Source of the DNA: Sphagnum magellanicum
Taxonomy: Eukaryota > Streptophyta > Sphagnopsida > Sphagnales > Sphagnaceae
Length of the DNA: 64,000 nucleotides
NCBI GenBank assembly: GCA_021904315.1
Contig: CM038910.1
Coordinates: 13,950,001 to 14,014,000 of the forward strand
Direction: 5' to 3'
Of the stretch, positions 1-13,880 are shown piece after piece (position 1 is the stretch's first letter; the number at the start of each line of letters is the position of its first letter). The notes below the pieces were generated by a model that saw nothing but the letters and a program-made list of their open reading frames with translations, was not told where the DNA came from and did not search any database. A program made the translations under genes and the position numbers.

Positions 1-313
1 ATAGGATCATTAAGAGAAATGGTGCAAATATATGTCGGTATGCCTACTTGTGGGTAAGTATGTCCTCTTAAATTATGTGCCCCATTCACCTTTCCCTTAC
101 CAACTTTACCTTAGCATACATAATGGTTTTGAGAAATTAATGAACAAATGGGATACATATTTGTACTCATATTTACATACAAATATATCCTTGTAATTGA
201 CTTATCCATCTACCCTTGATTGATCTAGTGTACAAGCGTTACGTTGAAAGTGTTTTGAACTAGGCATCAAAGACATATGAGCCATTGCCCGTTTAGGGAT
301 TGAATAATTTGAA
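1..313. other. AT-rich intergenic, no feature seen
   Basis: No open frame of useful length, no RNA gene and no clear repeat was seen before the tandem duplication that begins at 314. Confidence 0.5.
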
Positions 314-1345
314 ATGTAGGTGTTTAAGGGTTATCAAATTTTGATTGTGTTTTGAAATGGATGTAAATTAAACAATAAAATAAATTGAGGAAAGGAATTT
401 GGTAATTTGAATGCAAGGTATATAGGCTTACAATTTGTCCAATAAGCTTTTATTGATCTAGAATGACAATATTGTGTTGGTCCAATAACCCATATTTGAT
501 CTATTTATATGTTATTAATGATTGTACACTTAAAGAAATGAATCTTGAAAGTGTATATATTCATATTTTTTAAAATGTTGTTGATTAAATGTAATTGTTA
601 ACCATCTTTAGGTTAAAATTTTCAATTATTATCATTGGACAGTTTGTTGACAATTATTTTCATATAGTCTTTGAAATAGAAGTTTTTTTTTTTTTACATT
701 TGTGGTGGTTTATAAATTACAATTATATACAAAGCTTCTCTTGTGTTTTTGTTGAAAAATGTAGTAATAAATTTTGCACTTGAAATTGTTATTATTATTT
801 TTTTTGATAGAAGCATTATTACACCATAAATGTAGGTGTTTAAGGTTATGGAATTTTGATTATGTTTTGAAATGGATGTAAACTAAACAATAAAATAAAT
901 TGAGGAAAGGAATTTGGTAATTTGAATGCAAGGTATCTAGGCTTATAATTTGTCCAATATGCTTTTATTGATCTAGAATGACATTATTGTGTTAGTGCAA
1001 TAATCCATATATGATTTATTTATATGTTATTAATGATTGTACTTTTAAAGAAATGAATCTTGAAATTGTATATATCCTTCTTTTTTTTAATGTTGTTGAT
1101 TAAAATGTAATTCCTAACATGTTCATGTTGAAATTTTCAATTATTATCGTTGGCATGTTTGTTGATAATTCTTTTGATATAGTCTTTGAAATACAAATGA
1201 TTTTTTTTTTTTACATTTGTGGTGGTTTATAAATTACAATTATATACAAAGCTTCTTTCATGTTTTTGTTGAAAACTGTAGTAATAAATTTTGTACTTGA
1301 AATTGTTATAAAAATTGTTTTTGATATAAGCATTGTTACACCATA
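314..1345. repeat. 516-bp direct tandem duplication
   Basis: Two head-to-tail copies, 314-829 and 830-1345, can be read side by side over their whole length. They share the opening ATGTAGGTGTTTAAGG, the middle segment on a GATCTAGAATGACA motif and the ending TTACACCATAAA. Differences are scattered single bases and small length changes in T runs. No coding potential is evident in either copy. It looks like a fairly recent local duplication of AT-rich intergenic DNA. Confidence 0.85.
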
Positions 1346-1677
1346 AATTGACATTGTTCCATGTTTGTTATAATAAGATGTACAAAGGTATTCTATTACA
1401 TATCAAAAGTATCTCATAAGTTTTTATTATTATGTCTTTCATCGCCTAATGTTTTACTTGATTAACTTTTTTGTTTAAAAGAATGACAAAATGCAAAATG
1501 TATAATTGTACCATTGATGTTGAATACAAATTTTTCTATCTATGTTAATTTCATCATTTTTTATTTTCAAGATTAGCTTTCAATTATTTTTTATATAAAA
1601 GCCTTAATATATTTTGTATGATGCACATTTATGTTAAAAATCTCTTATTTAAAAATGTGTAAAGGTTGAGTTGCAAC

Positions 1678-1715
1678 AAAGATTATTATACATGATAGCA
1701 TGTATAATAATCTTT
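1678..1715. repeat. perfect palindrome, 17-bp arms
   Basis: The left arm 1678-1694 (AAAGATTATTATACATG) is the exact reverse complement of 1699-1715, with a 4-base loop ATAG. It lies in non-coding AT-rich DNA. It could be a small fold-back element or a cruciform-forming site; no function is shown. Confidence 0.85.
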
Positions 1716-1917
1716 GGTTCATCATTCAATTTTTTCATTTTTAATCAAATTTCTTTACATGTTGATTTATTTATTTGACAAATCTAATGAATTGATATTT
1801 TTTAATAACATCACTAACATGTTGAATATGAAAATGATTTAATGTTTTATAGAAATTGGCTACTTATTTTCAATTGTGGTGATTTACAAAAAAAACTAAA
1901 AGTCCAACTTGGTTAAT

Positions 1918-3628
1918 CACTACAAAAAAAATTGAAAAACAAAAAATTATTTTAAATATTTTCTTATATGACCTAATTTTTTGGAACCGAAATTAAATTT
2001 TAATATTTTTTTAGATTTACAATAGTTGATACAACATTTACAACAATAGAATATTATTTAATAATTTAATTTTTGAATTTAATGTATGTAGGAAATAATA
2101 TTTGTTCAAACATTTATTAATTTGATGATAATGGGAAAAATTGCATTTTAAAGAACCCATTAATGTGAAAATGTGAGTTATGAAAATCTTAATTCAAATT
2201 TTTATTATGTTGAATATGTTTATTGGGACATGAATTACCAAATCATAACAGTATTTCAATTATTTTAAGAATTTAAACTTCGTGATAATTTAAGATGATT
2301 TTACTTGAACATGAAGGTTGAATGTTATTTGATGTAACATTTATCATAAACAAAAATGCTTAGGGTAAATTGACCCTCAAATTATGAAGTTACCCCAATT
2401 CATCATAATAAAATTGTTGGATTTTTCATGTAATAATTTTTGTTGCACAAGAACACCATTGAGATGTGTGTGGGTTCATTATTTAATATTTTATTAAATG
2501 TGTGAGTCCATTAATATGTATAGGGTTATGAATTTAGTGAAAATTATGATATCCACCAACATTATTATTATTATTTTATTTATTTATTGTTTAAAATGGA
2601 GAGTGTTAAACCATTGATATGTTCTTTATCATTAATATCATTATTAATTAACTTCTGGTCCATTTTTAATTAATTTTAAGTTTTATTCTAATTAATTCAT
2701 AGTTATGTGTAATTCATTTTTAGTTCACTCTGAATTGATTCATAGTTAACTTTTATTTCATTTTTTGTTAAATTTTAATTAACTCATAATTCACTTTTAA
2801 TTAAGAAACTTTCAAAAAGCCTCCTTGGTTGATAGGCACATTAAAAAAAATTTATGGGAATTTTTTTCAACTACATCTTTAAAGGGATATGAATAAAAGT
2901 AGGACCCCCCATTATAATTAATATGTTCAACAATAATTTATAGTATAATCTTGTTTTATAGCCTTGTTTTATTATTTTTGTGTTCAAAATTAGTATTTCA
3001 TTGTAATAAAGATTTGTGTGTGTTTTGATTTTGCACTCTTCACTTTTTTTTAATTTTAGCGTTTGTGATCTTATTTTAATCCTTTTTTTTTATTTAGACA
3101 AAAAATTATCCTTTCATCATATGTTTTAATAAGTTCATGTTAAAACTCAACAAAAAAGTAAAGGGGCAAGATGACCACAAACTTTGTTTTATCTTTAAGT
3201 TTCTTATAATAGGAGGGTGTGAACATAATAACATGAACCACACTGGCCCTTTTAGGTTTATTTTTTGGACTATTTTGTTTTCAAAATATTCCACAAAAAG
3301 TTTTTTAAAAAATCATGATAATTTTTTAAATATATTTTGATGAATCTTGCATTGAAAATTTGTCAAAATAAGTCATTTTTAAAAAATTAAAATTATTAAA
3401 CATGTATTTTTATTATTTAAAAACATTACAATGTTTTATTATTATTTTTTCCATTTATTCACAAGTTCCCATGATATATTATGAATGTCATCATATAAAT
3501 AAATCTTATAATTTTAACATGAAATTAAATTACATTTTCAATACCATGAAACATCAAACATTAGTTATATATGTTGTGTTACATGTTATCATGAGTACAC
3601 CCAAGAGGTGAGGTGTTTTTTTGTAGTG
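1918..3628. mobile_element. possible non-autonomous CACTA-like element
   Basis: The sequence CACTACAAAAAAA at 1918 and its inverted form TTTTTTTGTAGTG ending at 3628 match the typical terminal motif of plant CACTA (En/Spm) elements and would bound a 1.7-kb element with no transposase. The match is only 13 bp and half of it is an A run. The three bases outside each end (AAT and GAA) do not form a target duplication. A chance pairing is quite possible. Confidence 0.22.
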
Positions 3629-4689
3629 GAAAAAATATGCAAAGGGCATCATGCTTACTGTTTTTTTCATTTGTAATAAAAAGAAAACGAGGTTTTTTTG
3701 GTTTATAACATGTATAATGAAATGTGGGTGCGATGCTCCGCCCCCCATCATATTTGTAGTAACAAGATATTGGGGCATGACGAACCTCATTATGATTTCT
3801 TTTTCGTTCACAATAGGAAAAATGAAGTGTAATGATTTTTTCATCTTTCCTTTTTTCATACATATTTTTAAAATTATTTTATTATAATCACAATGATGTT
3901 AATGATTTTTAATGATTTTTTTCAGTTTTATGATAATTATTTATTCTTTCAAATATTTTAATATTTTATTTTTTTGAGAAATTTTTTAATTTATATATTT
4001 ATTTTATTTTATTTTATTTTATTTTTTAAATGCAACCTTAAATCTGAAACCCATTGTCAAATTTCTAGAATGTCATTATGTATTTTAATGCTACAAATAA
4101 TTTAATGTTTTCAAAATTTGTTATTGCAAATTGAATGGGTGACATTATGAAGTAAATTTTCATTGTTGATGGTGAAAAAATTGTGGAAGGGGGAGGCAAA
4201 CTCTTAGCATAGGTTTTATTATTTGAACTAATAAAATTTGTGACCATGGAAAAATCTACAAATGTTCAACATGAAACCATACCAACCCCATCACTAATTT
4301 CATACGAAACAATAGTATTTTAATAATATCCTTTACAATACTTATGTTTTTTTATATTACCAACATAGCAATACAAACAATTTTCATATATTTATAAAAT
4401 TTAATACCATATCTTTTGTGCAATACTTATGTTTCATGCTTAAAACCTTAAACCTAATATCATTAATAAAAAATCAACCAAAATGTAACTATTCCATTTA
4501 CAACTACATGTAACTTGTAATTGTTTACGACTAAATTTGGGAATATTTGCAACTACAAGACCAAATTTAACCTACAAGATTAAATTTAACCCATTTTCAG
4601 AACTATGATGCAACTATTAGAAATTTCATCCTATTGATTGGATTAATTTTACATTTATTTTCATTCATTAGCAAGTTTCATTCTTTGGG

Positions 4690-6663
4690 ATGAAGTGGGA
4701 GATTTCGGATGAAGAGGGAGGTTCCGGATGAAGAACCCGTAATTGATTGTTTCACACAACGATATCGTGCAAAGATGGGTTTTTCTATTCCAGTGAAGAA
4801 GAATATGTTTAATTATGGGGTGCAATTTTTCATAGGTGGATTATAGTTTTACAAGTTTAGTGAAGTGCAACGCAACGCCCACAAGTTCAAGGACGGTAAT
4901 GTGCACAAGATGTGCAATGTGGAAGGTTATGGTCTTTGGACTTTAGACCAATTATAGACCCACATATAGTTAAGGTCAAGGTTTATCAAGTATTATGTCA
5001 TGAGATTCTTTCTGTGATACAAAAACATATGTTAGATGACATGTCGGCTACTATGTGCACGATGTGTACTAGATTGAGCAAGTTGCAAGATTTGATGGAG
5101 TGTTAGGAAGATTCACAGATGATATGTTGAGTAGTCGCATTTCAGGCATCAGGGTTGATGTTACTATCCATACAAAGATGGTGATTGATGGACGTCGACT
5201 TTGTAGTGAGTTGGATTTACTCCGGATTGTAAGCTTAGAGAGCGCGTTGAGTGGGCCTTTTAGTATTATATTAGTAAAATATTCCTCCATCAGATGGGGG
5301 AATTGCTCAACAAAGTGTTGTTGCATCAAATGCCGCAAGTGCTCAAAAAAATGTTGTTGCATCAGATGCGGGAATTATGCAACAAAATGTTACTATATAA
5401 GATGCGGGAATTCTACAACAAAATGTTGTTACATCAGATGTAGTAACTGCTCAGCATAATGTTGCTACATCAAATGAAATAACTGATGAGTGAAGTGTTG
5501 CTGCATCAGATGAAGCAACTGGTGACCGAAGTGTTGTTGCATCAGATCAGGAAATTGGTGAGCAAAATTGTGCTCTATCACAATTGAAACACAAGGATAA
5601 CATTGGTATAGATTGTTTTAGAATTTGTGGATACTAGAAGATAGGACATTAAATTAATTACAGATTAATAAAATTGTACAAGTTTTTTGAAATTTAATTA
5701 TATCCGCACCTTCCATCATTTGTTGGAAGGTGCGGGAATTTTTTTGTCAAATTTTTTTTTTACTACAATACCTTAGAACAATTCATGTTTATAGGAGTAG
5801 TATGTGATTTGATGTTTTACAATACCTGCGTTCTGTTTTTTGAACTTTCATTTTTTGGGTTTAGGTCTGGAACTGGAAACTGAGCAAGCTTCTCAACCAC
5901 TTGCACTTTTTTGTTCACCTAAATTGGTTCGGAAGGATAAGGAATGGACAAATGGAATTGCAAAGTTGGCAATTACACTGTCGCAAATTGTGCGAAATGA
6001 CTATTGACCAAGCATTTGAAGGAGGTGCATGGCTTGGTGGCAGAAAAGTCCAAACCTGGGAAACCTTCAACTGCTGTAGGAGCTCCTCGACATCAAGACC
6101 ATGCCAAAATGAATGTTCGCATCTTGGGAAATGCCATGGTTGTGCAAAGGCGAAATGATCAAAAAGTTGAGTGCCTTGCACAGGTTTTTATATTAGTGTC
6201 GTTTCTACATCTCGGCATTTGCGGTAGAAGTTCATGAAAAAGATGAGCGTGCACCATCTGTTCGAGTCCGAAGTGCTTACACTTTTGCTCGCCAAGCTAT
6301 TGGGTGGAGTGGCAAATTCATGGGGCGTCAACTACAACAAGCATGTGATTGGTTTAAAGTTGTAGCTAAAGCTTCAGCACGATAGTCGATGCATAGGGAA
6401 TCATTGGAATTTGTATACGATGGTTAAGAGTTTGATTCACCTTAAGATCGATCACTGATTCATGATTTTTTAGAGCATGCATAGTGGTTTTTGTTTAGTA
6501 AAGGTAGAGATCGTATTATTCCAAGCTTGATGTTGATGAACGCCAATGGTGGTGGATATTTGCCCAAGAAGGGCATTTATGACGACCGTGTAGATGCTAC
6601 TTGTCACTACATTAACCTATATGGGGCTGATTGGAAAAACCATACACGTTTTGTTAAGAAATG
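4690..6663 (+). pseudogene. decayed mobile-element-like coding region
   Basis: Short plus-strand stretches read like protein but no intact gene is present; the region is broken many times. It contains tandem 12-residue repeats at 5300-5566 and, near 6004-6170, a stretch with TKHLKEVHG, which resembles the end of a BED/C2H2-type zinc finger. Further coding-like stretches lie near 6235-6400 and 6530-6660. Base composition is less AT-rich than the flanks. The combination suggests an old transposable element or a gene captured by one. The family is not identified. Confidence 0.45.
5300..5566 (+). repeat. exact 36-bp tandem repeat, about 7 units
   Basis: The motif (A/G)TGTTGTTGCATCA and close variants start at 5315, 5351, 5387, 5423, 5459, 5495 and 5531, an exact 36-bp spacing. 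The period is a multiple of three and neighbouring units vary mostly by substitution, which fits a former 12-residue protein repeat of the type QQNVVTSD plus a variable part. It lies inside the decayed coding region. Confidence 0.85.
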
Positions 6664-9600
6664 ACCATAAACCTCGCTTTCCATACATGTGCATTAGTTT
6701 TGTATTTTGGATTAGATTTATTTGATTTTTGGAGCATATCAACTCTAAAAATTTTGTAGTTAAATTTTAATTAATCATTTAATTTGAACTTGAATAATTA
6801 TTGTTATAACATATATTTGTATATTATATAATTTATATTCTTATATTAGAAGAAATTAATTAATGAAATTAATGTGACATTACTTAAAATCATTGTAATT
6901 ACTTTAGATAAAAATTAATTAATATGTGCATAATTTTTTTAATTGAAAATAATATTCACATTCTGTAATAACTTCAAACTTGATTTGAAAATTTGGAAAT
7001 ATTATAATGTAATTTATATAATTATTTTATTATATTTATAGTGAATAATTACCAAGGGAAAAAATTACTTGAGCTATAATAATTTTTACAACAATAAATA
7101 TAATTATACAATAAATAATGTAATTCGTTGAATAATATGTATTTAAAAATTCGTGTAAATTTTTAATTTTTAATAGTAATTGTTAATTCATTACTTATAT
7201 TTTTAACATAAATATTTAAAATAATTAATTGTAAATTATAATCAATAAATTAGTTTTACATTAATCATATTATATATAAGTCGGTTAGATTCTAAAAATT
7301 AATAGAATATATTTAAATATTTTAATTATTCAATTATTTATAAATTATGTATTAATAACTTGTTAGTAACTAGATAGTTGGTTTGTTAAGTATTAAGAAG
7401 TTATTGCTTATTTAAGTAATTGATAATGAATATTGAATATTTGTAGTGTATAATTTATAATTTAAATATGTGTAAATTTAATCATTGTTAATTAAATGGT
7501 TATCTAATTATTTAGTAGTTGAATTGTTTAGAAATATAAAAACTAAAAAAGTAAAGCATGAAAAAAGTTTTGCAATTACAATTTAATTTGTGAGGAAGTT
7601 GCAATTTCAAAACTTATCCCATATTATTTTTTTTTCAATCTTATTTTGAACGCTATATAAACAAGGGGGTGTTGTCATCCAATTTCACATTAAAAAATTT
7701 GTGCACATAAGATGAGTTAATAAAAAAGTTCAACCCAAAAGAAAAAAAAAAAACAAATTATGCACATTTCTAAAGTACTTACCTTCACAACCTACTTATC
7801 TACCTAATTAAGTATGTATTAAATTTGACCTACCCACCTAAGTCGACCTATGTACCTACGCACCAAAGTATCTATCTATATGAATAGATATTTAACCTAG
7901 GAAGGTAAAACCTACTTACCTATTTTTTTACTTAAGTAGGTAGGTTGATATGTAGCTTAGATTTGTAGGCACCTATTCATGTACCTACTTTAGTACCTAC
8001 CAATTTAATATTAATATTTTAATTAAATAAAAAAATTTCAATGACATGTGGCATGTTTACATTGGGCCATGTGTCAAAATATAAAAGCATCCAAGTTTTT
8101 GAATCGAACATCCTAGATTATTACAAAATAATTATTATTATTATGTTTTAATAATAAAATATTAAGACATGTGGCAACACATCATTTACTCTCAATTGTG
8201 ACCAAAATAGTTACATCTTAGTCGCATGTGATAATACATATACAATGGAATCTAAAGATGAAATGTATTTGTTGATTTTTTCTTTCATATAATACCTTTT
8301 GTCATTTGCAACTAATTTATCATATATGACTTGTCTTAGGCGACTAAAGGGATTTTAATTACAAAATGTCTTTTGCGACGAAAATTTAGTCGTAAAGACT
8401 AGTAAAAAATACAAGTTTTTTTAAAAGTGTATTTTGCCACACCCATGTTGAATAGGTATTGGAGAAAATTGGTTTAAAGTTTTTAACCATCGAAACATGG
8501 GTATTGTGTTTCAAGGTTTAAAGTATTACATGGAACAATGATTTACAATTTTTTAAATCTAATTTTGAACATGATGCAATCATAAAAAATTACATATACA
8601 TTAAAAAATACATAATAAACTTATGCACGTTTAGTCGATGACTTAAGTAATGTACTAGCTAACACCCTTATGATTGAAGAGGATGCCAAAGAAAAGCATG
8701 TGGATAATGAAAGGATATAAACATAAAAATGTTTAAAGGATTTTTATGACAATGTTTTTAAATCAAAAAAAAGATGTTGGTGATGACAATTTTGAATATC
8801 TTATAAATGAACTTACTAAAGCAAAATTTCACGAAGGAAATGGTGTTGGTAGAATATCAATGTTTTTTTAGAAAAAAATTGAAAATAATCCATGGGTGGA
8901 TTGATATTCATTTTATTACTCTACTTCATTTAATGTTTATTATATTTTAATACTTAAGAATTTGGATTTTCCAAAAAGAAAATTTTGACTTATTATTCTT
9001 GAATTTAATAGTCTTGTGTAATTCCGAACATGAAATTTTGAAATTTCAATATTTTATGGCACAAAAAATTCACTCCCAACTTTGTTATATATATTGATAA
9101 ATGTTAATACAATGAACATGTTTTGAAAATCATATATTTGATTTTGTGTAAACTTTTAAAAGACAAATTATTGTTTGTAATTAGTCTATTACTTAAATCC
9201 TATCAAGAGGCAAAGAAACTCGTCTCTAAAGTTAGCTTAGAATTATAGTCGATTCATGCATGTGTGAATAATCATGTTATTTATCATGATGAGTATGAAT
9301 TATTGAACATGTGTTTTTTGAAAAGAAAGGGAAAATAAAAGATAATGAAAGGTTCCCTATTTATTGTTTAGATCAATCATGGGGAATGATTTTTTCCAAT
9401 TTGTTACTTAGACCAGCCATGGAAATCATTTTTTTTCTTTTATGTGTTTTCCAAATAAAAAATAAATTGAAAAGTTATTGAAGGTTCTCTACTTATTGTT
9501 TAAATCAATTGTGGGGAATGATTTTTCCTTATATGTCCTTTGGATTAGATGTGAAGATCTTGTGTTTTCTTTTATGTGCCTTCTAGAAAAAAAAAAGAAA

Positions 9601-12600
9601 TAGAAAGTTGTCAAAAAAAAAATCATTTGTTCTTTCAATCAACCATGGCGATTGATTTTCCTTTCATGTTGCATGGATTAACTTGATGATATATTTCTAA
9701 TTCTTGATGGTGACATTTGGTATCACTTTGCATAATTCAATTCTCACAAAAGAAGCCAACAAATATGAAGTTCATTTGGTATTTTTATATGAATATGGTA
9801 GTCCAATGAAAAGATGTAGAATTTTTCCATTTTCGAAGATGGTAATGCTTGGACATCGATTCTATTGTGTTAACTTTTTTACATCATGGTAATCGAATGA
9901 TAAATACAAACTTTTCATATTTGCACCTTGTGAAAAATATTATGAAATGGTACAAACTTAAGTTGATTAATGTTGTTTTGTTTAAGCATTTCTTAAGTAT
10001 CATCATACACAAAGGTGTAATGGAACAAAACAAATGATTAGTGGTGAAAGGATTGAAAATTATGTTGATAGCTTCGTAGAAAAATTCATTAACAATTATA
10101 ATAACTACAATTTCCATTTTGGTTGATTGCCCTTGAAGTTTGATACTTAATTGAATTTCCTCAAAAAAGAATGAACCTTGGGGGCACCATTTTCGATGTA
10201 ATGGGCATCATAAAAATTTATGAATTTCACACCCATTGCAATAATAATTTTTTATTATCAATTATTTTTTGGTTTAAACGATGTTAATTTCTTTCCTAAT
10301 TGCCTATTTCTTTTGCCATGTGGTACAAAAAACCATTAATAAGCAACATTGAATACATCTTCTTATCTTATGCCTTCTATTAATTTGTCTATGTGCGCCT
10401 TTATGTTCTTGTGATGGTGGAGAAGGGAAGTTCTTCTATGAATATCAAAGATTTTAAATTCATCAAATTGATGGCACATGAAAGGACCGAGTAAAAACTA
10501 ATTAGCCTAGTTATGATCTTTTTATGGTAATAAAACATGTATAGAAATGTGACACATGTAAATTCATTGTATGTTAATTTTGATTTTCTTCTTACATGGT
10601 ACATCCCACTACATTGAATAATAACACATTGTGCAAATAAATAGTTCACTACTCCACATATCACCATGATTGACAATAATTACGATTATTGGGTTTGGAA
10701 GTTTATACCAAATTTATGTAAGAATTATTGGGGTGCAATAAAATTGAAAACAAATTATTTTAAGAAGATAGAAGGGGTCGATTTCCATAGCCTTGGATAC
10801 ATGTTCAAACCTATATATGAAAACAAGAGCTTGAATTGTTTTGTACAAATATGGAAAATTTAGACCCATTTTGCCGTGGAATGAATTTTGTATAAGTTGG
10901 GCATATATATTCTAAATTAGAAAAATCTTCCAAATATATATTTAAACCCTAACACCATTTGTATCTAGGTATTCATGGTGTCATTGGTGCAACTGTTTTA
11001 GTCACTAATATAACTATAGGTATATGCAATGATGTATTTGTTTATAATAGAAGTAAAAACCATCCATTTGTGTCGATGAAGTTGGTAGTAGTTGCAACAT
11101 AGTTACATAGGTAACCAATTTTTATTGAAATTTTAGTTGTAGTTGCACAAAGAACCAATCCAAGTTGCATGCGACAAATAGTTGCATCTAGTTACAAACA
11201 TAGAAGTTGCAAATAACAAGATTTCTTTTAATGTTCATATCTTTAAAATATTTTTAATCTACTCACATTTTAGGACATTCTAAGTGGTGGATTATCTTTT
11301 TCCCAAAATGTGGGATTATAATTTATAAATCACATGATTAAGTTCTAGCTCCCCTTCCCTTTCCATGTGAAATGTGAAAGGGAGGGTGGGATTTCTTTAG
11401 CCATTTTTTTTGTAATATTAAGAAAGGGTTATTGTTTGTTGGATTTTTGGCTAATGGTTTAAGGTTAAAGATTATGGGGTTTCAATTTTAAATATAAAGT
11501 TTTAAGGATTTTTTTGGGTTATTTTTTATTGGATTTAAGGTTTTGGGGTTAGGGTTTAAGGCCAATGATCAAATTCTCATCCTACTTTCCCTTTCCATGT
11601 GAAAAGGAAGGTGGGTGGGGTTTATTTTTGTAAATTTTTTTGTAATACCAAAAAAAGGTTAATGTTTTTGGGTTTAAGGTTAATGAACTCCTTAAAGGTT
11701 TTAGGTTAATGTCTTTTGGATTTATGGTTTCATAATAAAAAATCTTGTCCTTTCAAACCTTTTCCCCATGTAATTATATGTCTAATTTTACCATATTTTG
11801 ATCAATTTAATGGTTTTCTCCATATCTTGTCAACTATCAACATCACTACATATGTGTATCCACTTGTGCATAATAAGTTGTTTTTATTACTAACATAATG
11901 TACTTTGCACCCATTGAAGTGAATATTTCATTTTTTTCAATTTCATCGTTATGAAACTTTGAATGTCACAATTTATGTCACAACACTAATTACACACATG
12001 ATGTGAAGTTTTTTTCACTATGATGAAAACTTAAATGTCACAATTTTAGTTAACATCATGACACAAGCTTCACACATGGTCCATGATATTTTAATTTTTT
12101 TTACCATTTGACCCATTCTTTCAATTGCCATAAAAACAATGTTTTATTTGCCACATAGGAACCATGTAGACCATCTTGTGAAGAACATCATAGGTGTGAG
12201 TGCATTACTGTATAACAACAAGAGCTCTTGTTGCCATTGTGACAATCCTTTTTGTTTCCATTACATTATGTCCTTTCATAGTGCAAAATTTGACTTTCAA
12301 CAGTATGTATTGCATTATTTGCATTTGATTTATAGGGAAGAAGATAAAATAAACATTTCCAAAGTGTACTTAATCAAACAAAAAAAAGACACACACAAAT
12401 TTGAATACATACTCATCATGGTTGTAAGCAAAAAAATGGTAATATTGTTGGTCATGAATTAATTGTTGGCCTATATAATAGTTGTTGTGTAATTGTTGCC
12501 AACATTAAGATTGGCAACATTGTGTATTCCATAAAAAAAGTTGTTGTCCACAAGGTTGGTGCAACTATGAATGGTGCAACTAAAAGCACTAATGTTGCAA

Positions 12601-13326
12601 GAAGCCATGCAAAGGACAAGATCCAAATGATTAATGATATTGTCACAAAATAAGCAAGAGAAAGTTTTGCACATTTTGATTGAACTTTATTACAACAACA
12701 CTTTGATTTGTGACAAGATGTAGATAGATAATTTGCATAATCTTGTTTTGAACTATTTGCCTTAAGGTGTAGACTATGGTTGTTCAATATTGGACCCAAA
12801 AAATATTGTTACAATTTGTAAAGGAAATTTGGTTGAATCTATTTTTATGAATTGTGACTTGTGTTTGTATTCACAAAAGTTTTAAAAAAATTCTGGGATA
12901 TATTTAAAGGTGAATTCACACTTGGTGTTAGGGATTTTTTAGTGTTAGTCAAGTCACCATATTAGTCATTTAGGACTTTACATTTATTTATCATAAACAT
13001 TTATTTATTTTAAGCTTAACATTCACTTAAACATTAAGCTATTGCCCATTTAACACGAGATGCCACCTAGGATGCCACCTAGATTTTCATTTAACACTGA
13101 ATTAACATCAAGTGTGAATGCACCATTAACATCCGGGTAGGTTATTAGATTTTTGAAATTTTGAAATACCAGTCAGTTAGGTCATTTACCCCCCCCCCCC
13201 AACAAATACCATAACCAGCCGGAATGGGATTAATAACTGGATCGAGAACCTGGTTGATAACCGGGTCAACCGCTCCCCCCCCAAACCGGTCAACGCTGGT
13301 GGGTACCTTTTATTTCTGGACCTGAG
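6664..13326. other. AT-rich intergenic stretch with old repeats
   Basis: No credible gene. Visible structure includes an A/T-rich block at 6750-7560; ACCTAC/AGGTAG-rich sequence at 7780-8000; TTTGCGACGAAAATTTAGTCG-like sequence near 8370-8400 that resembles CACTA subterminal repeats; a degenerate tandem repeat of about 130 bp at 9330-9560; a degenerate direct repeat of about 230 bp starting near 11354 and 11585; a GTTGCCAA/TTGGCAAC hairpin near 12500; and a C10 run near 13191. Confidence 0.5.
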
Positions 13327-13722
13327 GTGAACGAGCACCCACCAGTGCACCATCCAATGGATGCGTTTTATTACTCAATTATGGATGAATCTCAACCGTG
13401 TTAACACTATTTGGTTCCACCTTGGTAACCAATTCTGTAGGAAATAGGTCTCCTATATAGGCAGGTAGGTAAGAAAATAGGTAACTACTAGGTAAGTAGA
13501 TAGTTTATACATAAGGTAAGGGGTTGGTTTTTACTACCTACCTACCTACTAACAACCTGGTTGTGAGTTGTTGATAGGTAGGTAGGAAAAAAAGAAAAAA
13601 AGAAAAAAAAAAGCAACTGAGGTAACCACCATGGTTAGCTAAGGAACTGAAACCCAACAGAAAACTGTTTCCTGACCACTTATCATTCATCCTTCAGGGT
13701 GCGCAGGTTGGTGCTGGTTCAC
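13327..13722. mobile_element. MITE copy 1, upstream of the IMP gene
   Basis: A 396-bp element whose ends are inverted copies of GTGAAC-AGCACC-ACC. Its whole body aligns with the second copy at 17999-18351 in the same orientation, including an AGGTAGGTAGG-rich core and the shared segment CTGACCACTTA. No transposase is encoded. It ends 158 bp before the IMP start codon, so it probably forms part of the promoter or leader. No convincing target duplication was found. Confidence 0.7.
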
Positions 13723-13880
13723 TGTGGCGCTCAGGTAGGCGAGACAGACTGCGACTGCGAGCGAGCTTTTCTCAATCCTCCGCGAAGCGAATTTCGTGTC
13801 TCAAGTGTGAGAGGCGAGGGAGGGACGGACGGAGGGAGGGAGGAGGGGGAAGGATCATTCAGATTTGGAACCGAGCTACG

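Larger units (their letters stand above)
1346..4689. other. AT-rich intergenic stretch without genes
   Basis: Apart from the palindrome at 1678-1715 and the possible CACTA-like ends at 1918 and 3628, this stretch is low-complexity A/T-rich sequence. Open frames here are short and on opposite strands of the same sequence, as expected by chance. I see no conserved protein motif. Confidence 0.5.

Noticed and set aside
5300-5566. CRISPR-like array from regular 36-bp spacing
   Set aside because: The units are directly adjacent without unique spacers, and the setting is a plant nuclear genome.
6255-6290. Possible tRNA T-arm (GTTCGAGTCC)
   Set aside because: No matching acceptor stem, D-arm or anticodon arm could be folded around it.
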